A stretch of 64,000 nucleotides of DNA. Origin: Pseudomonadota bacterium (lineage in GTDB: Bacteria > Pseudomonadota > Alphaproteobacteria > Dongiales > Dongiaceae). The DNA lies in assembly GCA_021792365.1 (NCBI GenBank), contig JAJYUT010000002.1, forward strand, positions 764,313 to 828,312, written 5' to 3'. Under the pieces are notes generated by a model that was given only the letters and a program-made list of their open reading frames with translations, ran no database searches and was not told where the DNA came from. Position numbers and translations under genes: made by a program. Positions 16,932 to 24,783 of the stretch are shown piece by piece. Positions within the stretch are counted from its first letter, which is position 1. Each line of letters opens with the position of its first letter.

Positions 16932-19583
16932 TTAGTAGATGCCGCCGCTGCTATCGATCGTCGGCGCCGACGGGGCGGGCTGGACCGGCGGCGGGTTGGC
17001 GCCGACGGACGGAGCCTGGAGGGGCGGCTGGATCGGCTGGTCCTGCTCGTTCGGCGTGATGCCGGGCGGCAGGAGGTTGGGCTGATCGTCGATCGGCATT
17101 CCGGGTGTCGGCAGCGGGGAGCCGGTCGAATTGATGATCGTCGTGCCGCCCTGGTCGCCCCCCTGATCGCCGTCGCTGCCGAGCGGAATGATCGAGCCGT
17201 AGCCCGCGTCCTGGCCGTAGCTGGCGACCCCTTGGATGACATTCTGGCGTCCGGTCGGCTCGGTGCCCGGCTTGAAGGCTTCCAGGATGACCTTGCCCGC
17301 GCCGGGGAACGCACGCTCGCCGCTCTGATAGTCGACGCGCACCAGCCGGATGCCGGGCGGCACGCGGAATGGCGTCGCAGGCTTGTCCTTCAAGGCCTCG
17401 ATCATGAAGTCGCGGAAGATCGGCGCCGAATAGCGGCCGCCGGTCGCCTTCTCGCCCAGCGAGCGCGGCTGGTCGAAGCCGAGATAAACGCCCGCCACCA
17501 GATCGGGCGAGAAGCCCATGAACCAGACGTCGCGGCCCTCATTGGTGGTGCCGGTCTTGCCGGCCAGCGGCTTGCCGACCGCCTTCACGACCGTGCCGGT
17601 GCCACGCTGCACCACGCCTTCCAGCATGGAAACCATTTGATAAGCGGTGGCGGGATCGAGCACCTGCTCGCGCGTATCAGGAATCGCGGGGGGAGGCTCG
17701 CCATTGTAGCTCGCCACCTGGCAGCCGTCGCAGGACCGCTGGTCGTGGCGATAGATGGTCCAGCCGTTGTTGTCCTGCACGCGGTCGATGAAGGTCGGCA
17801 CGATTTTCTTGCCGCCATTGACGATCTCGGCGTAGGAGCCGGCAAGGCGCAGCACCGTGGTCTCGCCCGCGCCCAGCGACATGGCGAGGGTCTGTTGCAT
17901 GTTGTCGATCGCGCCGAGCCGTGCGGCCATCTCCGCCACCCGCGCCATGCCGATGGTCTGCGCCATGCGGATGGTCATCAGGTTGCGCGAGTTCTCCAAG
18001 CCCCTGCGCATGGTCGCGGCACCGAGGAAGTCCTGCGCGTAGTTCTCTGGCCGCCACAGCGGCAGGCCGGGCCCCTGATCGATGACGATCGGCGCGTCGA
18101 GAATCATGGTGGACGGCGTGAAGCCGGCTTCCAGCGCCGCCAGATAGACGATCGGCTTGAACGAGGATCCGGGCTGGCGCTTGGCCTGGGTGGCCCGGTT
18201 GAACTCCGACTGCTGATAGGACCAGCCGCCGCTCATCGCCAGCACGCGCCCCGTATGCGGGTCCATTGCGACCAGCGCGCCGCTGATCTCCGGCACCTGG
18301 CGTAGCGCGTAGCGGCCCTCGATGACCTTGCCTTCCTCCACCAGCGGCTCCACCGCGATGATGTCGCCGACCTGCAGGACGTCTGTCGCTGCATTCACGG
18401 GAGGCCCGCGGCCTTCCGCCGTGCGGCGCCGCGCCCAAGCGAGGTCGCCGGCCCTGATCTCGCCAGTGGCCCCGTCCTGGAAGCCGATGGTGGCAGCGGC
18501 CTCGGTCGCCTCGGTCACGATCGCCGGCCGCCAAGTGTACAGCCACGGCATCGGCGGCAGGCTCTCCAGCGTCTTCTGCCAGTCCTCCACGCTGTCGACA
18601 TGCTGCAGCGGACCGCGGTAGCCCTGCGTCTTGTCGTAGGCCACCAGGTGCTGGCGCAGCACGCGATCGGCGGTCTCCTGCAGCCGCGGGTCGATGGTCG
18701 CGCGGATTGCGAGGCCCTTCTTGTAGATGCCGTCTTCACCGAAGCGCTGCACGATCTCGCGCCGCACCTCCTCGGCGAAGTAGTCGGCGACCACATGCTC
18801 GGTCTCGGCGCGCCGGCGCTGCTTCAGCGCCTCGGCCTTGGCGGCTTCCGCCTCCTCGGCCGTGATGTGGCCGTCTTCCCGCATGCGGTCGATCACCCAG
18901 TTGCGCCGGTCGATCGCGGCCTGATGGTGGCGCAGGATGTTGTAGTTGTTCGGCGCCTTGGGCAGCGCGGCCAGATAGGCCGCTTCGCCGATCGTCAGCT
19001 CGTCCAGGGACTTGCTGAAGTAGTTGAGCGCGGCCGTCGCGACGCCGTAGTTGCCGGAACCGAGATAGATCTGGTTCAGGTAGAGCTCGAGGATGCGGTC
19101 CTTGGTGAAGGCCTTCTCGATCCTGAGCGCCAGGATCATCTCGCGGATCTTGCGCTTGTAGGACAGCTCGTTCGACAGCAGGAAGTTCTTGGTGACCTGC
19201 TGCGTGATGGTGGACGCGCCGACCGGACGGCGATCGCCGTAGTTCTTGATGTTGGTCAACACCGCATTGATGACGCCCGGCAGATCGACGCCCGGATGGG
19301 TGTAGAAGGTCTTGTCCTCCGCCGCCAGGAACGCGTTGATCACGCGCTTGGGCATTGCGCTGATCGGCACGAAAACGCGGTTCTCGGTGGCGTATTCGGC
19401 GAGCAGCCTGCCATCGCCCGCGTAGATGCGGGACACCACGGGCGGATCATAGCTGGCGAGCTGGTAGTAGTCCGGCAGGTCCTGCGAGAAATGCTCGTAG
19501 ACCACCCACACCGCGATGGCCCCCACGGCAATCACGAACAGCAGGGTGCCGAGCAGGAAGGAGAGGATTCTGGTCAGTCGCAT
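16932..19583 (-). CDS. mrcA: Penicillin-binding protein 1A (bifunctional peptidoglycan synthase)
   Basis: Polymerises glycan strands and cross-links peptides in the periplasm. The 883 residues comprise an N-terminal membrane anchor (8-30), a GT51 glycosyltransferase with the catalytic glutamate in AAEDKTFYTHPGVD (about 90) and the KRKIREMILALRIE stretch, and a transpeptidase with SSFK (about 474), SRN (about 532) and KTGTT (about 676). The OB-like insert between the two lies around 320-440. The last 90 residues are Pro/Gln/Gly-rich and probably disordered. The amidase gene lies upstream on the same strand, so wall synthesis and hydrolysis genes are neighbours. Confidence 0.97.
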   Translation of the reverse strand: MRLTRILSFLLGTLLFVIAVGAIAVWVVYEHFSQDLPDYYQLASYDPPVVSRIYAGDGRLLAEYATENRVFVPISAMPKRVINAFLAAEDKTFYTHPGVDLPGVINAVLTNIKNYGDRRPVGASTITQQVTKNFLLSNELSYKRKIREMILALRIEKAFTKDRILELYLNQIYLGSGNYGVATAALNYFSKSLDELTIGEAAYLAALPKAPNNYNILRHHQAAIDRRNWVIDRMREDGHITAEEAEAAKAEALKQRRRAETEHVVADYFAEEVRREIVQRFGEDGIYKKGLAIRATIDPRLQETADRVLRQHLVAYDKTQGYRGPLQHVDSVEDWQKTLESLPPMPWLYTWRPAIVTEATEAAATIGFQDGATGEIRAGDLAWARRRTAEGRGPPVNAATDVLQVGDIIAVEPLVEEGKVIEGRYALRQVPEISGALVAMDPHTGRVLAMSGGWSYQQSEFNRATQAKRQPGSSFKPIVYLAALEAGFTPSTMILDAPIVIDQGPGLPLWRPENYAQDFLGAATMRRGLENSRNLMTIRMAQTIGMARVAEMAARLGAIDNMQQTLAMSLGAGETTVLRLAGSYAEIVNGGKKIVPTFIDRVQDNNGWTIYRHDQRSCDGCQVASYNGEPPPAIPDTREQVLDPATAYQMVSMLEGVVQRGTGTVVKAVGKPLAGKTGTTNEGRDVWFMGFSPDLVAGVYLGFDQPRSLGEKATGGRYSAPIFRDFMIEALKDKPATPFRVPPGIRLVRVDYQSGERAFPGAGKVILEAFKPGTEPTGRQNVIQGVASYGQDAGYGSIIPLGSDGDQGGDQGGTTIINSTGSPLPTPGMPIDDQPNLLPPGITPNEQDQPIQPPLQAPSVGANPPPVQPAPSAPTIDSSGGIY

Positions 19584-19719
19584 GATCGGGCCAGCCCGGG
19601 CCCCCTATCGTTCAAAGTGTCGCAGTGGACTCAACCGGGTGGGGCCCCTTGCCCGAGCCCTTCTCATGCGTCCGCCTTAGTCCAAGGCATGATCCCAGAT
19701 CAAGGTTAAATTATGGCTA

Positions 19720-19733
19720 CACAAGCACTTGTG
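19720..19733. promoter_or_regulatory. Palindrome in the PBP1A upstream region
   Basis: CACAAGcaCTTGTG is a perfect 6-base inverted repeat 137 bases before the PBP1A start, beside CATAAT (minus strand), a possible -10 element. It could be an operator; no regulator is identifiable. Confidence 0.3.
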
Positions 19734-19796
19734 ACATAGTCGCCAGGGGACCACATCCCCCGCTCACAACAATCCGGGTCGACCCCGCGTTGCGGC

Positions 19797-21065
19797 TCAA
19801 CTGCGCCGCACCAGCTCCTGCCAGGAGAAATAATTCTCGATGGCCCGCCGGACCGCCTTCGCCAGTTTCTTCTGGTGGCCGGCGCTGCTCAGCAAGGCTT
19901 CGTCCTTGCTGCTGGAAATGTAGCCCATTTCGACCAGCACCGAAGGCACGTCGGGCGCCTTCAGCACCGCGAACCCGGCGAAACGATGGGTATTGCCGAG
20001 CAGAAGCGTCTGGTCCTTGAGCTCGCGCACCAGCAGGCTGGCGAACCGCGTCGACATGTTCTTGGTGTCGCGCTGCGCCAGGTCGATCAGAATGTTGCTG
20101 ACCACATTGCTCTGCTTGCTGAGGTCGACGCCCGCGATGACGTCCGACTTGTTCTCCTTCGCCGCCAGCGCCGCGGATTCCGCGTCCGAGGCCTTCTCCG
20201 ACAGGGTGTAGACGGAGGCGCCGCGCGTCAGCGGGTTGTTGTGGGAATCCGCATGCAGCGAAATGAACAACTCGGCGCCCTTCTCGCGGGCCAGCCCGAA
20301 CCGCTCGCGCAGCGGAATGTAGACGTCGCGGCTGCGCGTCAGCAGCACGCGGAATTTGCCGGTATCCTCCAGCTCCTGCTTCAGGATCTTGGCCACCGAC
20401 AGGGTCAGGTCCTTCTCAGTGAGGCTGGAGCCGATCGCGCCGGGATCGATGCCGCCATGGCCCGGATCGATGACGATGAGGGGCTTCTCGCGCTTGGGCT
20501 CCTCCATGATCGGCTGCTTCGCCGCGCTTCCGCCCAGGGCACCTGCGCCGGCACCGCTGCCCGCGCCGCTCGAGGTCTTGGCCACCGGCTTGGTGGCCGG
20601 CGCGATTGCCGCGACTGCGCTGTAGCCCACCGTCGCGGTCTTGAGCTGGGCGCGGAATTGGCTGTCGGGGATCGGCCGCAGGTCGACCAGCAGCCGCAGG
20701 GGCTCGCCATTGGCCGGCGGCACGAACTCGGCACGCGCCACCTCCGACGGCTCCATTAAATCCAGGACGACTCGGGAGGTGCCCGCCTTGTACAGGCCGT
20801 AGCGCATGCCGGCGACCAAGCCCTGGCCGCGCAGCTTGGTCCCGCTCGGCACCTTCCAGTCGACCTCGCTCATATCGATGACGACTCGATAGGGGTCAGC
20901 CAGCGTGAAGACCTGGAAATCGCTGCGCTGGGTCAGGCTGATGACGACCCGGGTCGCGCCGGGCTCAACGCCCAGGCGCGCGTCGGTAATGGCCGGTTTG
21001 GCAACTGCTTGCGCAGCTCCCCCCAGCAACAGCAGCAGGCCAAGAATCCAGCCAATTGCGCGCAT
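19797..21065 (-). CDS. N-acetylmuramoyl-L-alanine amidase (AmiC type)
   Basis: Zinc amidase that cuts the bond between MurNAc and the stem peptide, usually for daughter-cell separation. The 422 residues have a signal peptide (1-22, ending AQAVAKP), an AMIN domain (about 25-130) that targets the enzyme in the envelope, a Ser/Gly/Ala-rich linker (about 150-185), and an Amidase_3 domain (195-415). Zinc and catalytic residues are visible in IDPGHGGIDPGA (about 198), FISLHADSHNN and VLVEMGYISS. The domain has a long insert (SEKASDAESAALAAKENKS) typical of regulated AmiA/B/C enzymes that need an EnvC-like activator. It has its own promoter, divergent from rne. Confidence 0.95.
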   Translation of the reverse strand: MRAIGWILGLLLLLGGAAQAVAKPAITDARLGVEPGATRVVISLTQRSDFQVFTLADPYRVVIDMSEVDWKVPSGTKLRGQGLVAGMRYGLYKAGTSRVVLDLMEPSEVARAEFVPPANGEPLRLLVDLRPIPDSQFRAQLKTATVGYSAVAAIAPATKPVAKTSSGAGSGAGAGALGGSAAKQPIMEEPKREKPLIVIDPGHGGIDPGAIGSSLTEKDLTLSVAKILKQELEDTGKFRVLLTRSRDVYIPLRERFGLAREKGAELFISLHADSHNNPLTRGASVYTLSEKASDAESAALAAKENKSDVIAGVDLSKQSNVVSNILIDLAQRDTKNMSTRFASLLVRELKDQTLLLGNTHRFAGFAVLKAPDVPSVLVEMGYISSSKDEALLSSAGHQKKLAKAVRRAIENYFSWQELVRRS

Positions 21066-21093
21066 TTAGAACCGACTCCGGTGAATCAACCGC

Positions 21094-21123
21094 AATATAT
21101 ATTCGTAACACACTGCGAATCAA
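21094..21123 (-). promoter_or_regulatory. Probable sigma-70 promoter of the amidase gene
   Basis: Minus-strand TTGATT (21118-21123), 18 bases, TATATT (21094-21099). Transcription would begin about 20 bases before the amidase ATG at 21065. Confidence 0.5.
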
Positions 21124-21173
21124 CACTTTTCCGGAACGACTCGCGACTACCCCCTGGTTCCGCTGATTGGCGT

Positions 21174-21202
21174 TGTCACGTCGGCGCGCGCCGCTTATGC
21201 TG
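21174..21202 (+). promoter_or_regulatory. Probable sigma-70 promoter of rne
   Basis: TTGTCA (21174-21179), a 17-base spacer, TATGCT (21197-21202). The start would be near 21209, leaving about 320 bases of leader before the RNase E ATG. Confidence 0.5.
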
Positions 21203-21208
21203 CGGCCG

Positions 21209-21532
21209 ACCCGGCTGGGAGTCGCTTTGCGGTCATTAAGCTGTTCTTAGGCTTAAGGAAAGGTAAAGCCGAAGGCGCTTGGATCGCCGGGTTGTTGGGT
21301 TTCGGTTCCCGTCACTTTTCGATGGCGCTCTGCAAGGAGCGGGCATCGGACACGATGGGCCGGAACGTTGGGTGCCCTGTCATCGCACTTTCATCGAGAG
21401 ATAAAGGCGCCGACCGGAGTGCCCGTTAGCCACAGGTAGTCATGTCGTACACCTGGAATTCAACCGCGAGTTTCGCGCCGCCGTCCGCACACAATGCGGG
21501 CGACGTTTGGCGCGTTGAGGAGTCTACCCAAA
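21209..21532 (+). promoter_or_regulatory. Long 5' leader of the RNase E mRNA
   Basis: About 320 bases without a credible gene between the candidate promoter and the rne ATG. It contains short T- and A-rich segments (CATTAAGCTGTTCTTAGG near 21235) and a small hairpin CGCGA-gtt-TCGCG at 21465-21477, just upstream of the start region. In E. coli and other bacteria RNase E trims its own long leader to autoregulate; a similar role here is inference, since I see no match to a named rne leader motif. Confidence 0.4.
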
Positions 21533-24500
21533 ATGGCAAAGGTCATGTTGATCGACGCCACCCACCCGGAAGAAACCCGGGTCGCGGTGGTGGACGGAAA
21601 GAAGCTGGAAGAATTTGATGTTGAGGTCGCCAGCCGTCGCCCGCTGAAAGGCAATATCTATCTCGCCAAGGTAACACGCGTCGAACCCTCGCTGCAGGCC
21701 GCATTCGTCGAGTACGGGGGCAATCGCCACGGTTTCCTGGCCTTCAGCGAAATCCATCCCGACTATTACCGCATCCCGGTCGCGGACCGCGAAAAGCTGC
21801 TGCGCGAGGTTGCCGACGAAGAGGACGAGCTCGGCGAGGACGAATCCGCCCAACAGTTCGACGAGCAGCCGGACGAGCAGCCGGACTCGGCCATGAGTGC
21901 CGCCGAGAGCGGCGGCACCAGCGCAGCGTCCGTCGAGGAAGCGTCGTCCGCTTTCGGCGCGGCGGTGGTGCATGCGGAGGATGGCGGCTCGGCTGACAAC
22001 GTCTGGCAGCACGCCAGCGAAGCCAGGCCGACGTCGATCGCCCAAGGCGAAGAGACACAGCCCGATGCCGGCGCGGCGGTTGCGTCCGTCGAAGCGCCGG
22101 CGAGTGCCGGCGACGAGGAGCCCGCCCCGCAAGCGCGCGGGTCCGAGGAACTGGTTTCGCCCTGGGAGCAGCCCGAGCCGAGCACAGGCAGCGCCGCGCT
22201 GGAGACGCCGCGTTTCGAGTTGCGCAGCGCGCCGGTGGACGAGATGCCTACCGCGGCGCCCTCCGATCTGCCGAGCAGCGTCGAGTCCGCGCAGCCGGCG
22301 GAGGAGCATCCAACCAGAAGCGCGCCGGATGTACGGCCGGCCGAGACGCCGGCGGAGAACGGCAATGGCTATGGCGACCTGCCCGCACCAGTCGAAGCGG
22401 AACTGGTCGAAGTGCAGACCGCGCCCGAGGTAGTCGACGTGATCGGCGGCGAGGAACCGGCGCCACAGGACGATCCGGACGTCGATGAGGAGCGGGCGCG
22501 CCGCCGCCGCCAGCGCAACCTGCGTCGCTACAAGATCCAGGAAGTCATCAAGCGCCGGCAGATCCTGCTGGTCCAGGTGACCAAGGAGGAGCGCGGCAAC
22601 AAGGGCGCCGCGCTCACCACCTATCTGTCGCTTGCCGGCCGTTATTGCGTGCTGATGCCGAATACCGACCGGGGCGGCGGCATTTCCCGCCGCATCACCA
22701 GCGTCAATGACCGCAAGCGCCTGAAGTCGATCGTGGACGATCTGGATGCGCCGGAAGGCATGGCGGTGATCGTGCGCACCGCCGGCATGGAACGCAGCAA
22801 GCCGGAGATCAAGCGCGATTTCGAGTATCTGCTGCGGCTGTGGGACGAGATCCGCGAGGTGACGCTGAAATCGACCGCGCCCGCGCTGATCTACGAAGAA
22901 GCCAGCCTGATCAAGCGCTCGATCCGCGATCTCTACACGCGCGACATCGGCGACATCATCGTCGCGGGCGACGAGGCCTACCGCTCGGCGCGCAACTTCA
23001 TGCGCACCTTGACGCCGAGTCACACGCGCCGCGTCCAGTCCTATCTTGATCACTCGCAGCCCTTGTTCCAGCGCTACCAGATCGAGAGCCAGATTGCCGC
23101 GATCCATGAGCCGGTGGTGCACCTGAAGTCCGGCGGCTACATCGTGCTGAACCAGACCGAGGCGCTGGTCGCGATCGACGTCAATTCCGGCCGCGCGACC
23201 CGCGAGCGGAACATCGAAGAAACCGCCCTGCGCACCAATATCGAGGCGGCGGAGGAGGTCGCCCGCCAATTGCGGCTGCGCGACCTTGCGGGCCTCATCG
23301 TCATCGACTTCATCGACATGGAGGAGAACCGCAACAACGCCCAGGTCGAGCGGCGCATCAAGGAGGCGCTGAAGAACGACCGCGCGCGCATCCAGATCGG
23401 ACGGATCTCCAGCTTCGGCCTGCTCGAGATGTCGCGGCAGCGGCTGCATCCGAGCCTGGTGGAAGCGAGCACCGAGGCCTGCGCCCATTGCCACGGCACC
23501 GGCCGCGTCCGCTCGGTGGAATCGACGGCGCTGCACGTACTGCGCATGGCGGAGGAGGAGATCGCGCGCAGCTTCAGCCCCGGGGTCACGATCTTCGTGC
23601 CGACCGCGGTCGCGCTGTTCATGCTCAACCACAAGCGCCGCGCCATCGAGGACATCGAGCAGCGCCGCGGCGTGCGCGTCTATCTGCAATCCGATGACGA
23701 GTTGACGCCGCCGGAATACCGGCTGGATCGCATCAAGCAGCTCAATCCGGGCGAGGAGGTCCAGCCGCGCGCGCCGCAGGCTGCGCCGGTCATCGAGGAA
23801 GAGCCGGACGATCTCCTGCCTGAGGAGATGGAAGAGGTGGTCGAGCCCGAAGCGGCGGACAGTGCCGAGGAGCAGGCCCCGGCTGCCGCGGGCGAGCGCG
23901 AACGCGGCGGCCGCCGTCGCCGGCGGCGGCGCGGTCGCGGCGGCAAGTTCCGCGCCGACGAGTTCACAGAGAGCGATCCCAGCGAAGATGCGCAGCCGCC
24001 TGCGCCGGGCGCGCAGCCGCAGGCTCCGGCCGTCGTGGCCTTGGCCGATGAGGCGGAGGACGAGCACGACGACGACGAGGACGAGGACGAAAGCGAGGGT
24101 GCGCAGGCCGGCGGCGAAGGCGAAGAGCATGCCGCGGACGGCGACCAGCCGCGCCGCCGGCGCCGGCGCGGCCGCCGCGGCGGACGGCGCCGGTCGCGGC
24201 GTCCGGACCGCGAGCAGACGGGCGAGGCCCAGCCGCTTGCCGCAGAAGGTGCCGATCACCCGGTTCCCGGGCTTGGCGAACAGCCGGAGTTGCCTGAGTT
24301 GCCCGAGCAATGGGCCCAGCGCGTGGCGCCCCTAGCCAGCGAAGCAGGCGAGCCCGCGCGTGCGCCGCGCGACGAAGGCAATGGCGAAGCCAAAGCGGAA
24401 GAGCCGCAGGCGCGCAAGCGGCAGCGCCGCCCGCGCCGCCGTGAACAGGAAGCGGCGCCGCCCGAGGAACCCATCGCGGCTTCGGCTGACAGCCCGGATG

Positions 24501-24631
24501 AACCGGCCGCGCCGGCCCAGACCGACGCAGTGCCGCCGGCCGTGGAGATCATCGAGGTCGGCGCTGAGCAAGCAGCCGCCAGCGAGGAAGGCCAGCGCAA
24601 GCGCGGGTGGTGGCGGCGCCTGATCGAGTAG
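21533..24631 (+). CDS. rne: Ribonuclease E
   Basis: Endoribonuclease that starts mRNA decay and processes rRNA and tRNA. From the ATG at 21533 (MAKVMLIDATHPEETR, the standard alphaproteobacterial start) it is 1032 residues. The S1 domain is split by a roughly 230-residue acidic insert (about 90-325) and resumes with KEERGNKGAALTTYLSLAG. The catalytic VAIDVNSGR and LIVIDFIDME carry the magnesium aspartates, and CAHCHGTG (near 650) is the Zn-link of the tetramer. After about 740 the chain is disordered, with Arg-rich RNA-binding blocks (RRRRRRGRGG and similar) and acidic runs. The final KRGWWRRLIE matches the GWW tail known to bind PNPase in Caulobacter. Confidence 0.97.
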   Translation: MAKVMLIDATHPEETRVAVVDGKKLEEFDVEVASRRPLKGNIYLAKVTRVEPSLQAAFVEYGGNRHGFLAFSEIHPDYYRIPVADREKLLREVADEEDELGEDESAQQFDEQPDEQPDSAMSAAESGGTSAASVEEASSAFGAAVVHAEDGGSADNVWQHASEARPTSIAQGEETQPDAGAAVASVEAPASAGDEEPAPQARGSEELVSPWEQPEPSTGSAALETPRFELRSAPVDEMPTAAPSDLPSSVESAQPAEEHPTRSAPDVRPAETPAENGNGYGDLPAPVEAELVEVQTAPEVVDVIGGEEPAPQDDPDVDEERARRRRQRNLRRYKIQEVIKRRQILLVQVTKEERGNKGAALTTYLSLAGRYCVLMPNTDRGGGISRRITSVNDRKRLKSIVDDLDAPEGMAVIVRTAGMERSKPEIKRDFEYLLRLWDEIREVTLKSTAPALIYEEASLIKRSIRDLYTRDIGDIIVAGDEAYRSARNFMRTLTPSHTRRVQSYLDHSQPLFQRYQIESQIAAIHEPVVHLKSGGYIVLNQTEALVAIDVNSGRATRERNIEETALRTNIEAAEEVARQLRLRDLAGLIVIDFIDMEENRNNAQVERRIKEALKNDRARIQIGRISSFGLLEMSRQRLHPSLVEASTEACAHCHGTGRVRSVESTALHVLRMAEEEIARSFSPGVTIFVPTAVALFMLNHKRRAIEDIEQRRGVRVYLQSDDELTPPEYRLDRIKQLNPGEEVQPRAPQAAPVIEEEPDDLLPEEMEEVVEPEAADSAEEQAPAAAGERERGGRRRRRRRGRGGKFRADEFTESDPSEDAQPPAPGAQPQAPAVVALADEAEDEHDDDEDEDESEGAQAGGEGEEHAADGDQPRRRRRRGRRGGRRRSRRPDREQTGEAQPLAAEGADHPVPGLGEQPELPELPEQWAQRVAPLASEAGEPARAPRDEGNGEAKAEEPQARKRQRRPRRREQEAAPPEEPIAASADSPDEPAAPAQTDAVPPAVEIIEVGAEQAAASEEGQRKRGWWRRLIE

Positions 24632-24676
24632 CGGTTCGTCGCTCATGCGGTTACGCAGCGCGTCGGAGGGCTCGCT

Positions 24677-24721
24677 GCGAATTCCCTCCCCGATACTGGG
24701 GATACGGGGGAGGGAATTCGC
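24677..24721. repeat. Perfect 15-base inverted repeat between rne and alkA
   Basis: GCGAATTCCCTCCCC (24677-24691) and its exact complement GGGGAGGGAATTCGC (24707-24721) flank a 15-base loop. It begins 46 bases after the rne stop and could stop transcription or protect the 3' end, but lacks a T-run. It resembles a dispersed palindromic (REP-like) unit. Confidence 0.6.
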
Positions 24722-24783
24722 GGGCGGCCATTCATGTCCGAAAACCGCGAGCGCCGGCCGGGTGATGGTGGCATCATCTGGGC

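Noticed and set aside
21233-21248. CtrA box in the rne leader (TTAAGCTGTTCTTAG)
   Set aside because: One mismatch and located downstream of the likely transcription start; no support from gene function.
21524-24310. A 928-codon open frame antisense to rne
   Set aside because: It is a mirror of a GC-rich coding region, rich in Arg, His and Ala with no domain pattern; RNase E on the other strand is certain.
24632-24783. LexA or Ada operator upstream of the alkA gene
   Set aside because: No GTTC-N7-GTTC or GAAC-N7-GAAC pair and no Ada-box-like pattern that I can defend; only the inverted repeat is clear.
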